NCBI GenBank assembly: GCA_036924285.1
Contig: JAYKYS010000009.1
Coordinates: 23,354,001-23,418,000 of the forward strand
Length of the DNA stretch: 64,000 nt
Direction of reading: 5' to 3'
Origin: Asterella californica
Taxonomy: Eukaryota; Streptophyta; Marchantiopsida; Marchantiales; Aytoniaceae
Numbering within the stretch: position 1 is the first letter of the stretch; each line of letters opens with the position of its first letter. Both the position numbers and the translations under genes were made by a program. The notes below the pieces were generated by a model. The model was not told where the DNA came from. It searched no databases and saw only the letters and a program-made list of their open reading frames with translations. Below are positions 1 through 13,965 of this stretch, piece after piece.

Positions 1-45
1 AAAACCAGAACACTTAAGTTGGATATCAAAATATGATCGTCCGGT

Positions 46-535
46 AGAATGGCAGCTCAGCTGAGGAGCAAGAACCACGCTCGAAGGTAACACCCAGTAG
101 AACCACGTTCGATATATATATCAATGCATGTCGATAACAGCGCAATGCAAGTAGTACCAACATACACTTGAGGTAACCCGTGAATCCTGGACATCAATAT
201 CTGCTGGTACACGGGAATGGCAGTTCGAAACAGGAACCACGCCTCACACACTGAAGGTAACCCCCAAAACCCAGTAAACCCGGAGATGTACTCATTACGA
301 CTTGCATGCCGTAGCCTTTGGACCCCTGGCTGGACGGTGCTAGAACAGTTAAATGAACCCGGAGAAGTAGATGCGTCGAGACTGGCAGATTTTATCAAGG
401 ACAACTCTCTAGTACTGAGGTAACCCGCAAGTAACCCGGCCAAGTACATATATTCGTTAGTCCAGAATGGCAGATTTTATCAAGGAACACTCTCTAGTAC
501 ATAGGTAACCCGGCCAAGTACATAGTAAGAAGCAA
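46..535. repeat. Degenerate minisatellite-like cluster
   Basis: Four diverged units begin with GAATGGCAG or GACTGGCAG (about 46, 214, 379 and 466) and each runs to a GGTAAC(A/C)CC block. The last two share a longer stretch containing GATTTTATCAAGGA and CTCTCTAGTAC. Spacing is irregular (about 90-170 bp), so this is an old cluster rather than a fresh tandem array. No coding sense was seen. It lies on the 3' side of the VPS13 exons, either inside a later intron or beyond a truncation. Confidence 0.6.
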
Positions 536-601
536 ACAGGGGCCGAATGCGCGCCAACTTGCTCAGTGGAGTTAGCCAATTGAATGTGAGTAAAATAGTG
601 A

Positions 602-813
602 GCAGTGACAGTGTCAGAGACAACAGGAGCAAGTAGTACAGACGGTTTTAAGAACTGGGGAGAAAGAGAAGAATGTGTACATCTGGTCATAAAACGGTAG
701 TTACAAAGCAGTGACAGTGTCAGAGACAACAGTAGCAAGTAGTACAGAGTCTTTTAAGAACTGGGGAGAAAGAGAAGAATGTGCACATCTGGTCGTAAAA
801 CGGTAGTTACAAA
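602..813. repeat. 106-bp tandem duplication, two copies
   Basis: The unit starting GCAGTGACAGTGTCAGAGAC at 602 recurs at 708 and continues nearly unchanged through TTACAAAG. Only a few substitutions separate the copies, so the duplication is fairly recent. No gene was recognised in the unit. Confidence 0.85.
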
Positions 814-1210
814 GGGGGCAAGCAAGCGAGCGGAGGTAGATGGTGATCGATAAGTAAAACTGTGATTACTTCGTGGCAGCTACCTTATAGTGCAGACATA
901 TCGTCCCCAAGGTAACAAGTTAAAGTTGTAGAGAAATGCGAAGCAGAAGAATGGAACATGGGATATCTGTCCCGTTCCCGATCTAAATTTCCATTTAAGA
1001 CAACATATGGAACAGTTTCTTCAACTGCACATGGATAGCATAGTCCAAGTAAACCCGAGGGATATGAACTTAAACAGGAGCCCCCGCAGGACATGGACTA
1101 CACGAGGACCTGTGTGCGCATATCGTTCTTGGTAGAGAATCGTGCAAAGTTAAAGAGACGAAACAACGCTAAGATATGGCACTCTTCTACTAAACTGAAA
1201 GAAAAGTAGA
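814..1210. other. Non-coding stretch left of the VPS13 exons
   Basis: No next VPS13 exon could be placed here, although a donor site (GTAAG, complement of 1211-1215) shows the transcript continues leftwards. It is probably intronic. Small minus-strand frames in it have no recognisable homology. Confidence 0.4.
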
Positions 1211-1215
1211 CTTAC

Positions 1216-4200
1216 CTCCATTGTATGATGATATCTGTGTCAAGCTCGCGATCCATATCTTGGATTTCTCTATCGTCGTCAATTGTCGTTAGTTTTGGGT
1301 TAGATTGCAGTGCCATCACGTACTTAGACACATAACGCTTTCTGAGCTCAGAAAGTCTGACTAAACGCTTCCAGGAGATACTGCCACTGGATCACAGATA
1401 AGAAACACAGAAAACGCCGTTAGTAGGCGTCTATTCTAAAGCGGAGATGCAAAATGCCACTGGTGAATACCTCACTCCCCCGAACCGACATTTGCTTTAC
1501 CCTGAAGTGCAAACGTGCATTTATCTCCATGCCAACTCTATGTCCAAGGACTCCAGAATAATACAGGTTCCATCCATGTTACATTCTCACATGCAAACAG
1601 AGTACAGGAATGTAGAGGCTTTTGCTGTTGATGAACGAGAAGACAAGAAAAGTTAACGACCTCGCTTGCTTTAGCTGCTCAAGTATTGCCTTATAAGCAT
1701 ACTGCCACCAGCCTCTTCTGTTCTCTTTTATGGGTTCTGAAGGTCTATAATGTGCATATTTCAGGCGCTTGTTGAATGTCGAGAAATTCTCCATCAGCTT
1801 CAATGCATCACGATACTGTACCTGCTCGTGTAAATCAAAGTTCGGAATTAGATGAGAGGATATAACAACGGACAGATTAGATAAACACATAAAAATTTGC
1901 TGAACAGGTACAACTGACGATTTTGGACAGTTTGCACCCTCTCGAAATACGCTGATTGGGTTTATCGGACTTGTAGTTTTGTACCCCATCCACTTTGCGG
2001 GATGTGAAAACCAGGATCCTAGAAGCAAGACAATACTTGGTTCTCAAACTCTAACTACTCGACTTTCCGAATGAGCACCAGACCTTCCAGTAGGTTAAGC
2101 TGGTAAAGTTCTTCGCCGGAAATTCACAGAAGAAATCCACTAGCTTTTCAAAGACTAAAACTCGTTGAACAACACGATCCTCTCCGTAAGATTTGTCTGT
2201 TTATCTTCTACTAGTAAAAAGCAAATCGACTATAAGAAGCTAAACCCCAAGACAACCATCAAACAAGTCCTACAATATTCATAGTCCTCCACAAGTCTTC
2301 ATTCTTCCTGCCCGTTATCTGGAACATCTGAAGATTCAAAGCTTCGGCATTACTTCGGAGCGTATAATCAGAGACGAATGTCCCTATAAGAGAAGCCCTT
2401 TTACAGCTTTTTCATAGACTTCTGTACCTCTGATAAACCAATAGTGACACTGTCGAGCGTGACAATCGCTTTTTGTGCGGGTTCCTCAGGAGTTCTTGTA
2501 TCCTTGTTGGCAAGTTTATTATATCTTGCAGTGCCTCCCACAGGTGCGAGCAGAAACTGATGTCGACGACTTCGGTTCACCTTACTCCCATCTCCATGTA
2601 CAGATTCCGCTCCTACCCCTTGACCAAATACCTGGAGGAGAATCTCCATTACTGAATGTACGTGTTTACCAACAATAACAGCCCCATCCAGCATGATAGC
2701 GACTAAAAGCGGACTCTATGCACAATAAGAAGTCTACCATCCCTACTAGCAACATTTCGTGTAATTCCGAATAGAAAGTTCTGAAACTCCTGTGTAGGTT
2801 CTTTTAATCAAACAAGAAAGACTAAGGAGGGGAATAAAACACCTGCCTTACAATCAAACTTGAAGACAAATGTACGTTAATCTTGACACATGGAATGGAA
2901 GCTAATACTCCATAAAAAGTTTACCAGGGCCGTATATATTAAATCAGATTAACCATAGGGAAACGAACCATTATATATCAAAGTACCTTTGCCCACTCTT
3001 TTGGAAGAAGATCTTCCCACTTCTTCTCTGGTTTCCATGGTTCGGTGTCGGGATCGAAGTAGAAGGCAAGCCGTTGCAGCTCTCCAGACTGCAGCATTCC
3101 AAATCACTTTGTTAAACTGATTTCTGACGCGAGACCGCTACCAGTAGGCAACGAAGGTCCTGGGGTTGTCCATCAGACGAGATACTCTTGATATTTATTT
3201 GTAGAAAGTGGGAAGTGGGAAGTGGAAAGCTGCAAGAGGCCTTCATTATGAACTTGGAAACTATCTATCTTCAACTCAGGGATGCTGAAGAAACATCAGC
3301 ACATACCTTTTGTATGCGATCCAGGGATCCACCGGTTATAAACATTTCTTTTCCTTCTTCATCAACCGTCACAGCGGCCAGCTTTTCCAGAGTCAAACCA
3401 GCAGCGAAGGGATGTCCTGGATTGCTGGCACAAGTCACAAACGCCATTAAGTCCAAAACGCCCGCGTAGAACCAGGGAACCTATCCGCACGAAGACAATG
3501 CATCACTCAATTATCCTTTCGTATCCTGACGTGTACTTTCCAAATTTGATCTTCTTCAGACATATTCGGTTGAATGCAGTAATGAAATAGAAGTTCCCAT
3601 TCCAGATGGCGTTGACTGGTAACTTCTGTCAGGGAAATAGGCGCGTGCTAGATACTGAGATATGTTAATATGTACTCACAAGCTTCGCTAAGACCCGAGA
3701 AATACCTCTCACAATCTTCATATCGTATGTGGACGTTGGTAATGGAGAGTTTGAGATTTCCAATAATCGTGCTGATCAAAGAGCCCAACCAAGATGTATT
3801 GTTCTGTTGAAAAAGAAAGGAAGGATAAAAACTAATTAGCACTACCATCTACTACAATTCGGTAGACAGCCTCATACGTGAGAGTACATAGATAAGTAGT
3901 ATCTTACGGTCGGGAGGTGATACTGAAGAACAAAACAGCAAATATACTCAAGATGATATCCTTCATAACGAGCTAAATTCCGGCAGAGGTTAGGTCCATT
4001 CCACAGATTGTTCATAGGACAACTTCATCTTGACAATACTCGTAGGAAAGCTGTAAAATAATACTCAAAGAAAGGAACAACATAACAGTAAGACTTCGTT
4101 CCAACAAGTGCTACGTTGTTGAAAGTCCTGCTCTGATTTTCTACTGCGAAGCGAGTAAAACGGAAAATGTGTAAAATTACCAGCTCCTCTTTTCTTGCGT

Positions 4201-6846
4201 CATCGGCCTTCCTTTCCAAAAGCTTTATTTCCGTATCCTGTTTCGGTCAATCATGTGTACGGTAAGTCCGACTAGTGTGTGATGAAAGACTAGTATGAAC
4301 GACTTAATTCAACTGATGACGGTCGAATTCATTACAAGTATAACAAGAGTTGCAACATCCATTATTGCCTAAAGACTAACAAATCTTCATATAAATTGTG
4401 GGTCGATAGCGTACAGAAATAATTCTGAAGGGGATTTCTGAGTCATGATTAACAATACCTTCACACGCTTCATTTTGGCTTCTTGAACAGCATCACCATT
4501 ACTCCCTCGATCGAGGTCAGTAGCAGGCTCTGCTAGGAGAAATATTCTGTCTAGAAGCACAACAACTGGCTCTTGTCCCAGTCGACTCCAAGGGACCTGT
4601 ACGCGACACAACTCACTATCAAAGCAGGCACGCAGACAATATCTGCGTTCACAAGGACATCCAACATATCCCGAGTGATCGAACAAAAAGTTATCACCCC
4701 CTTACCCACAAGGAAAAGACTACGATGACCTTTGCAAGGGAGGCTTCACAGCCATGAGATCCGCTGAAAGAAATGCCGTGGCCCAACTGTCTATCGCCGA
4801 CGAGCCAAAGGAGACTAAATATCGTATAAGGGGTTCATCCGCGTATAGAAGGTATAAAGGTGTTCCACTCAAATCGCACGGGAAGTGTACCAGATCCGCA
4901 GGGCAAGTGAGTTGGTGAACTGCAAAGAACCGCACTTGACCGACGACATGCTTTTAAGCTCTCTAACACAAACATCTACATGAACTTAACAAGCTCCACA
5001 TACAATAAAATGAGCGTGTCATACCTACCTTCAGTTTCACAGATCCCAGAAACCCTGCTTTTACTTTGATAGGAAGCTTCAAAGAATTTAACGCTTCTGG
5101 CTTCAGTTGCATATTTGTGAGCTCCACGTTCCCTGCGCACGGATTCAACATGAAAACTCATCTTCCTGCAGCAGGAGAAATCTACTCAATTTCAAGTAGT
5201 AAGTTATTATGCACATCCGGAGAAGGATCCCTTTAGTTAGAGCTGGATCGTGGGTATACTTCATGTCTACAAGTTTCCCAGCGGAAAGTACACATCAACT
5301 CATGGCTTCCTTGACCGCGAAACAACGAACCTGGAGAATTTAAATCTCAAACGCCTACCCTGATTGGAAACAACCGTAGCTCAATACCTTCTATAAACTA
5401 CCCTGCTTCGTTGCTTCCTGTATTCCAGAAAATTTCTTATCTCGCGGCAACCAAAACTCAAGAGACGCGTGTTCCTGCGAGGCCAAAAGGGGCACATAGT
5501 GCCTGTGTACTTTCTTCATTATGCTACCGGTTGCCGGACTGTTGCCTAAGGTAATCTACGTGCCTCCATACCCTCCAGAGAACAAAGAGGAAACTGAAGT
5601 CCCTAAAAAAGACAGACTGTAAGGCAACCCCTAACCTCACAACTGTCCTGATCCGAGTTTAAATCAAGCGTAACCTGCATTGCAGACATCATCCTCAAAA
5701 CAATGCACGAGTGATAACTCCCCTAGCCGTAACTATATCGGCTCTTTATACCTAAAAGAGGCCAGTTCTGTTCCTTGACACTAGCTAGCTGGTTCTGTCC
5801 ATATGTAGGATATATCATTGTCTTTCAGTCATGGATGAGGTATTCAGGAAGGAATTTCGGTCCATCTTACTGAACTCTTCAGCTTCTCCACTCTAGCTAC
5901 TGCAAGTTCCACTGGAGTATGCTTTTTTATTATCTGTCCAGTACTTAGATGAAAAGCCTCCAGTGGTTTCATTTTCTCAACTAGACCTGAGCAGCCAGTT
6001 ACGCTCAAAATTTACTCACGTGATAAAACGTGGACACTAAACAGAATTAACTTTAGCTGATTATACATGTTAGACCAGGACAACCATCTTTTCTATCTCA
6101 TTTTTCAAATGTCTGTGCGAGACAAATACGAACATTCGGGTCCAGCCACAATGTGACTTTACTGATACTGCACACCTCACTTACACGAGTAGATGGTGAA
6201 TTTGACGACTCTGACTCACTAAGCACTCAGTCTGACTGTGCTCTTTCTACCTTGTACCGAGAATACTGCAAGGACTCTCACTTTTCAATTGAGAAGAATC
6301 CAAAGTCCGTAGCGGGTAATCATCCTGAGCCTTCGTCGTTCCAGTAAATCTTCACCAACAACTCTGAGGAAGTGACTCCGCATACCAGTTGTCTTGCTGA
6401 AGCATATTCATTCACCTGAACTCTGTGCTAAAAGCCCCAATCTACCTTCTCCCCAGAACAGTCCATATCCATTCCACACATATAGCATGCAGTGCTTATG
6501 ATATTCTCAGTGAATACAGGCACATTTTACGGTTCGATAATATTTGGGCGTGCAAATTTTATCCATCATTACTCAACCATTCTCATCTCATGTTCCACTG
6601 ATTTTCGAAATAAGCTGGTAGCATAAGGACGAGAAGATTTCCCCAAGACACTACGTAACGTTCCAATAAGGTGGATGCACGAGGATGCGTGAATTTTATT
6701 CATCGACCAAGAAAAAATAGAGTTTAAGCCATAGGGATTAAAGTACCTTGCCAGACACTGATCTTCAGAGCTTCCTTAGAAAGTCCCTTGACATAATTGC
6801 CAAGGTACCTATCCAGGTAGTACGCCACGTGCTCCTCGAACACCAT
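1216..6846 (-). CDS. VPS13: VPS13-family (chorein) lipid-transfer protein, N-terminal exons, partial
   Basis: VPS13 proteins are very large bridge-like lipid transporters at membrane contact sites; the N-terminal chorein region begins the lipid-binding groove. Ten exons on the minus strand give one continuous phase (1,247 nt, about 415 aa): 6747-6846 (ATG at 6846), 5029-5132, 4459-4596, 4181-4237, 3706-3803, 3307-3424, 2987-3088, 2428-2631, 1661-1821 and 1216-1380. All internal borders are GT-AG. Family landmarks appear in order: MVFEEHVAYYLDRYLG, LTNMQLKPEALNSLKLP, VPWSRLGQEPVVVLLDRI, WLGSLISTIIGNLKLS, HIRYED, NPGHPFAAG, then RLAFYFD, YRDALKLMENFS, HYRP and ISWKRL. No stop or frameshift was seen. 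The last visible exon ends with QWR followed by a donor site, so the rest of this usually over 3,000-residue protein must lie left of the window unless the locus is truncated. The exon map is inferred by eye; the family call is secure. Confidence 0.93.
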
Positions 6847-7860
6847 GGCTTTCTGCAAATATTTACTAAAAAATGTCTAATAGCTCTGAACTCCACTGCG
6901 ACACTCTTAACTCAATCTCCCTGCTATCCGCCACTGTTGAGATCCATCCACCGCCGATCCTGTCCGCATGTACAAGACTAGTCAATTACAGCTTCAGCAC
7001 TCAGATTACTCTTAGAGCCGCTTCAGACTGCACTCCTTGCAACATCCGAGTACATGCAGGCCCGAGCTCAAAATCAGAACAAATTCTTCATTTCCAACTT
7101 GCGCTGAATTCACCTTTCCTGCAACTTCAAAGTTCTTCACCTGGAACTGATTTTGCCATTCAATCCATCCATCCCATTCAAAGTTGCGCCATCACGTCAA
7201 CGATTCTTGAATGAGGATTCAAGAATCATAGGAGCCCCGAGAAAATTTACACCGTCACAAAGTATAATCTAGGAAGCAATGTCCTGGTACACACAGTGAA
7301 ATCCTAAGAAGGGAAAAACGGTGCAGAGATACATGGAGAGGCTGATTTCACACTGTCAAACATGTCATCTGACTTTCCTCTTTCAGCAGCAGCTGAAGAC
7401 TTCTTGTGTGGATCTCTTTACACTCCTTGGTCCCCGAGAGGAAGGGGAGAGAGCGGAGTCGCGATTGATTCGGAAAAGAGGAAAACTGTAAAACAGAGAA
7501 ATTAATTACACCGATATTATTACACCTCAGGGCCGTCCGTCTACAAATTCAACACTCCTTGGAAGTCTCAAACTACATCGGTATCAGGCCAGGCCCTGCT
7601 TCCTCCAGCACAACCAGCACGTCTTCCTTCCTTCCGTTCCACTACCCTTCCCTTTCTTTTCCTTCTTGCCTTTCCTCTACTCTTCGTTTCTCCTGTACCC
7701 TGGAACGCCACGCTCCACGTCCATTTCCAGTGCTTAATTTCGTCTGACAGACTTCCATCCTTCCTTCTTTACAAGAGTACTTCTCTGCTTTGCTGTGATG
7801 ATGACGAGGACCATTCGGAGATTGCCAATTGTTCACTCATGATTGGTGTCTGAGCACTTA
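6847..7860 (-). promoter_or_regulatory. Probable 5' UTR and promoter region of the VPS13 gene
   Basis: This stretch lies directly upstream of the VPS13 ATG (6846, minus). On the plus strand it is C/T-rich around 7580-7760, so the transcribed strand would be purine-rich. Small frames here show no homology. No defined element was identified; the role is inferred from position. Confidence 0.3.
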
Positions 7861-8663
7861 CTACTTCTCAGCCGTTTGACGTGGCCTGGAGGAGGGACAT
7901 TAGTAGAGTAACATCCGACTGACCAGGACAGAAGGTTTAGCGCGAGGATAAAAGCACAGAAACACGTGTACAACCTGCTTACTGTTTAGTATAGCCTGTA
8001 CACGTGTAAGTCCATCTACATGCAGAGAGAGACTGTCCAGAGAGTATTGCGTCATCTTCCTTCGATGTGGCTAAATTAGGCATGTACACGTTATTGATGC
8101 TTCGAAAGGGTGTCGGCAGCGGCTCTGTAATTTACATAGTGCTTTGTCTAAAGTGGTATGAATAATAAACTTATGCAGTGTCCTTCATCCGATGTTTTCG
8201 CAGTGGGCTTTGTCCCGTGCGGGGCCAGGGTTCTGACTCTGAAGGTGCTTTCACAAGCTCTCCAAGGTTTTTCTCCATAATCCAGGCACCGTACCCGCCA
8301 GAGTTCTATAAGTAATTCATACGTGTACGGTCCTATTTCGCTTATCAGCCGTTGTCAAGGGAAGCTTGGTGATAAAGATGAGTTCCCCACTGTGAACCTT
8401 CTTTACCGTTGAGAAGCTATTCGTCTGAAAATATGCATGCTGGATTAACTCAGGGGAACTTTTGCTCGCTTATTGTTATTGAGAATATATATATATTAAA
8501 TAATTATAAATAATTAAAATATTTTATAAACGTTATGTGTTAGTTTATGCATGGACACATGGAGAGAGTAGAAGGTAACCCATAAGTCTTGACCTGAGTG
8601 CCGCGATTTAGAGAATACAAGTCTGGGAATCCATATTCATTACTACATTAATATACATTGAGG
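7861..8663. other. Intergenic, nothing recognised
   Basis: No frame with recognisable homology was found. The end is AT-rich (about 8485-8530) and contains ATATGCATGCTGGATTAACT, which nearly recurs at about 12280. Confidence 0.3.
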
Positions 8664-8768
8664 TTAATTTAATACTTAACCCTTCCTGTCGAAAGAGTTA
8701 GATAGGTATTAAATTAAACTCTTGTATATTTACCTCCTCCGTCGGAAGATGGAGGAGGTGAATATGCA
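8664..8768 (-). repeat. Paired foldback hairpins, copy 1
   Basis: Two adjacent imperfect palindromes. The first (8664-8717) has TTAATTTAATAC/GTATTAAATTAA arms and a TTAACCCTTCC/GAAAGAGTTAGAT core. The second (about 8726-8765) has ATATTTACCTCCTCC/GGAGGAGGTGAATAT arms and ends in GGTGAATATGCATG. The same pair occurs in opposite orientation at 13966-14067. It resembles a foldback or MITE-type repeat; no ends or target duplication could be set. Confidence 0.6.
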
Positions 8769-11700
8769 TGTGCTCAGACTGAGAATAATAGGACCACTCA
8801 ACCTTGGCTGTGAAATATTCTATAAATTTTACAATAAATTTTATAGATTTCAGTTGTAACTTTTACGTGTAACTTAGGTACCACTAGATGATACATAAAA
8901 TTTAAAGTCACTAGACCTGTGTAGTCTATGGCTGTAAGTTTAACCTGCTGAAAACCATTGGAAATTTTTCAAACGTACCTCTACATAAGTTCTCAGACAC
9001 AGCTTGACACTTCATACTTATGTTATTCGATGTGAACCTTTGTAATTTTGGTTACAAGTGGAGCAAGCTTTTGAGTGGAGGTTTGAGTTGTCCTAATAGA
9101 TCTCCACCATTTTGAGACAGATGTACTTACATCCCAACTTTTCTGGTGCAGTCTAGCGCACGGTCCACATGCGTGCTTGTGAATGATCATATGCTGATTG
9201 GGATAATTTCACGGGAGAAAAGAGTACGCGGACTCAGTTTTCTTAGTTGTCATACAATAGTCATATATCACTACGCTACACTACGTCGAGATCAATTCGC
9301 AAGAGTTGTGGACATTGCAAGAGTCTAGTACACAGCTAGGAACGTTGGAATCGTGTAGTGGTTCGGCAGGTGGCTATGTTGTGAAGTGAATCGACATGCG
9401 GTGGTTGTAAGTTCTTGATAACATCAAGTGATGGTGTATTTTCGACCTGCCATGTCAACCCCGAACGAACAAGAGGTGAGAGAGTTTTCACTTGACTCCT
9501 CCACAGTATCTGTATGATGTGAAATGCAGTTCTCGGGTGTCTCCGTTGGTTGCGAGAGCGGCAACGACAAAACCATTAGGAAGCAACGTTTGTCAGAATC
9601 TATTTTGCAGGTGTACATGCAAAGAGAGTCGCATCATTCAATAGTGATAACTGCGAGTGCAAGACGATACAATAACTTGACAACTGAAAAATGACAACAA
9701 GTCATTAGGCTGCTGTGAATCCACCATAGAGAACTCAAGCAATATCTCGCAAAGAAACGACACAATGTGAGTCGATAATCACACGTAACAGAGTCAGTAT
9801 ACTCTCTCTAGTCTCATCTAGCCTTAGATAAGTGCATTCTTCGCTCCGCAAGTCACCTCGATATGAAATGCATGCTTCACAAAATACACACGCAGAGGTA
9901 ATATCATGTAGAGGTACAATTCATTTAAACAATGATTAAGAAAGATAATGTTCCCGTCCTTGAACACAATCAAAATTACACTTGATGAAACCAACACTAT
10001 GATTAAGAGAGATATGGTCTCAAACGCTAGAAACAATTAAAATTATATTTTTCATGATCGTTCATTCATATTACGAATAAGAGAGATAATGTCTCTCGTG
10101 TCTAGGTACAATCAAAATTATATCTATCATAATCCTCTTTGTGAAAGTTAGCATGAAATGATTATCATATATACACTCAACAGGATTTGAATCCTAGACC
10201 TCTGCCTTCACAAATCTACTTCAAATTCCTCAAGTGTTCCTTCCCACTAACAACTCATCACATATTGTTATATAGTAGGAAAACTCAAACGGATTGAGGG
10301 TTTCTTTCACTATGTCCAACTTGCAATCTTATCCATCATAGATCCATTCACATGGTTTCAAATTCCTAAGCTGCTCGATATTGTAGCTTATCCGCTAAAA
10401 CTCTTATCTCCATTCTAATCTCTCTATCGTTTATTATATATTTTTATAAAATGTATTTTCTATAAACTACAACTTGCTAATTTTTCTCATGTGATTGAAC
10501 GATCTATGGTGCTCAACTCAAAGAGCATTACAACATGATTTCTTCACCTTTTTTAGAATTTAGAATTTTGCTTCTTTTGAGCGGCATCTTAAGTTGTTCA
10601 GGTCCCTAACTTAATCTAATGTGATGTTATCCAAGAGCTTAGTTTAACCTATGGGATAGCCATCTAAGGGTCTTCCTTTCCTCTCAACAGCAGACAATGC
10701 GCAAATCAGCTTACAACACTATAATGTTTAATGGAGTTTTAGTAAAAATGAGAAAAAAACATAACAAAGATCAACTTGCTGTACGACAATGTTTAAAGGA
10801 ATTCTAAGAAAAATTAGACAAAAAACACAAGAAAGACTACAAGTACGTATAGGAGGCACTCACTAACGCATGATCAAAATGTAGCAAACCTTTAATGCAT
10901 GCATGATAAAAATATAACAAAATGTTAGCATTATTTTTTTCGTGTAATGATGGTCCAACTTTCTTTGATTATGCATGCTTGAAGTTCATAAACATCTCCC
11001 AATCATTGTTTAGTGAGAAATTAGAACACTTAGAGAGGATATATAATGTGATAATCCAGCCACAGCCTATATTTTCCTTCCTTACTCTTATTTTTTTAGC
11101 AGTAAGGACACTTGATGATTTTTTGTATTAACATGCGATGATTTTAAGTAGTTTTCTAGTATGTCTCCTATATTCTCACGTTTTGAGATGCAAAGTCTCG
11201 ACATCTGCTCTTCATTCTTATTTTTTCCAAGAGTTGGAAGAACAACTTATAAGGAATATCAAATCTAAGCTTTGATTGATTTGATAAAAATAGAAATAAA
11301 AACATCTTCTCAAGCATCCCACCAATGCATTCAAGCAATTTGACATACACTTGCAACAATTCAAAGCGAGTATGAAAATAGCTCAACAACTCGAAATATT
11401 GAAATAAGACCAATAGATCAAATGAAAAATAGTGAGTTTGAGACATGCAAAATTACCAATCAAACTGGATGGATTGAGGTTTCTTCGTTCATTATACCTA
11501 GTATTAATATACATCATAACATCTCATTACATCACATACAATGATCTTCTTCTCTTGCTGCATCGTTAGCTTTTCAATACTATCTCATTTTGAGATTAGA
11601 TCATAATTCTTGTTAAGAATCAATCGTCTATCAAATTTTCTTTTTCATGGTTGTAAATCCTCTTGACTCTTTCAAGCATTAAATGAAATGGAAATCCTTT

Positions 11701-13965
11701 GAGAATTAATCAAATTTTATATTCTTTCTTCTTTTCTTTTTTTGATCTATTGCCATGTGATTTTTAAATCACTAATGAATTAATTAAAATTGTTCTTTCC
11801 TCGAGGACGAGCAAGACATGATTCAAGCTCATGTGGATCTGACTTGAGATCCATTACCATTGTAGTAGTTGGTTGTATAAGTAAAGACTTCATACACGAT
11901 ATCACTCTAGTTCATCACTCTTGCAACTCTAGGGACATTAAACACATGCTTTATACATCATGAGTGATGTTTCTTTGATTTTGAATTTTTATTTTATTAA
12001 AAGAATATTTAAAAACTATATTAAGATATGTATATTAAATAATATTACCATCTTTAAATAAAATTAATCATAAATTGGTATTTTTATTTCAATTAGTTAT
12101 TTATTTATACAATATGTCTAAATAAATATATTGAATAAACTTTTAGTGCAATCTCATGGGGATAACTAGAGAAGGTATTTGTTTTGGTAGAGTAAGATAA
12201 TGACAACCAACCAACGAGCGACGGGTCTTTTTCCGAACAAGGCAAATATTTATTTGTTATTCATGATAAAGTGCATTCCATATGCATGCTGGATGAACTT
12301 CTTGAAATTTTTGCAGAGAAATTTATAAATATTAAATAAAAATAATTTACTAAGCAAATATAACTAATTTCTAAATGTTAATTATTAGCACATGTCTAGA
12401 AACATAGGAAGACCATTCATGCACTCTGCTGCATCATCCGCCATTCTTCTGCTCTCTTTTCTGCTGACAACATTTGCACATTCTGCTGTATCGTTTGTCA
12501 TTTTCTTTCATTTTATTTTTGGAGTAGATTCACGCACGGTCGGCTATAGAAACTCCGATCGGACTCGCTCTAGAACTCGTTCATTAGGCCGCATGATGTA
12601 ACACCCAAAGATGTGAAAAATATTTTTTTCTATAGAGATAATCAGACGTGGATAGATTGCAAGCATAAATACTTTCCAGATGACAAGGACCCGTCGAAGG
12701 AAGTCGATGATGGACAAGACGAGGACCCGGAGGGAGGGAGGTCTGTCTGTATCGCGAGGAGAAGATGAAGAGAATAGAGTTGAAGAAACAACAATGTTAT
12801 ATGAATTTATACCTCTAGCTTCGACGTTACTCAGACAAAGGGATCCGAATCGACGTCTGAATACATTGTTCTTGCACAACTCTATTAGATTTTCTCTAGT
12901 AATATATGTAATGTGATTTCCATACCAACAAAGGCTAGAAAGTTGCTATATCCTCTCATTCTCATGCGTTACAATGTGTATTTTATTACAACGTGAATAA
13001 ATATATACGATTTATCTCTGTATCCTCGAGTACTCTTCCTGACACCAAAGGCTATACACATTTGTATCTTGTGACAAGGTGAAATTAATTTAAATATTTT
13101 TTCTATGAACGTTTTTCCTCCACAACAGTCTTCGAGGACCTACATGACACCTCCTATTCACCCAACGATGAAAATAAACCCCCAAAATAAAAAATACTTA
13201 CTCCGTGCGAAACTTCAACTTTTGATAAGTGAATATTATGCGGGCAAAGTGGCCGTTTGGCCAGGAGGAGGAAGAGGACAAAAATGAGAAAGGAAGAGGG
13301 CAAGAGGTGTAGCGTAACGACGGTGATCATGTTCTAACCATAGAATTATTTTATCGATTCTCGGGAACTTCTGTTCTTTTAATGTTATAAATAATATTAT
13401 AACTATTATTTAAATATTATAAATTAAGTTTAATAAAAATCAAAATAATAATATTATATGTTATATGTTAGTTATTTTTGAAAACAAGAAAACGTGATTA
13501 GAGAATCCATAAGTGAAGCGTAGTAGTTTGTCATGGAGTACAAGTGCGGGAGCCAACTTGACAATAATTATTTCTTAATTAATTTATTAATTTAATAATA
13601 AATTAATGATTAAGCTTGCACCTCTCAGATTCAGTCAGAATGCAGGCTTGATTGAATAATAATTCAACTTTCGATAGGTGAATATGCATGCCATGCATGA
13701 TACATCCTCACGGGATTCATTCTCTCCTGTCAAAAGTTTTTCTAAAGTTTTCCGTAAACATCTCCGATGCTATTCTGTCAGCTGTAAGAAGAGAAGGAGA
13801 TAGTGTCTCATATAAACCGTTTACACGTCATCCGTAACTTCTGTAATGGATTTTACAGTTTTAAATTTGAATAGAAACTTTTGGGAAGATTTTTTATACG
13901 AGTGTTTCTTGCTAGCACCTCCATAGGTGCCCGTAGTAAAACGTCAAGAGCGTTTTTCACTGCAT
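8769..13965. other. AT-rich intergenic DNA without recognised genes
   Basis: Base composition is strongly A/T, with many homopolymer-rich segments (for example 11980-12150). Open frames here (such as 11168-11446 and 12544-12879, minus) show no family motif. A tRNA-like or SINE-like relic lies at about 10175-10262. GGTGAATATGC occurs at 13677-13687. Confidence 0.35.
10175..10262 (-). repeat. tRNA-like (SINE-like) relic
   Basis: On the minus strand, GGATTCAAATCC resembles a Pol III B box (GGTTCGANNCC). About 50 bp upstream, TTAGTGGGAAGG resembles an A box. The text between does not fold into a clear cloverleaf, so this is not called a tRNA gene. Confidence 0.3.

Noticed and set aside
9340..9425. 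tRNA-like text TGTAGTGGTTCGG
   Set aside because: No acceptable B box or cloverleaf follows.
12544..12916. Overlapping Arg-rich frames on both strands
   Set aside because: Opposite-strand frames in a short GC-rich patch with no motif. Composition explains them.
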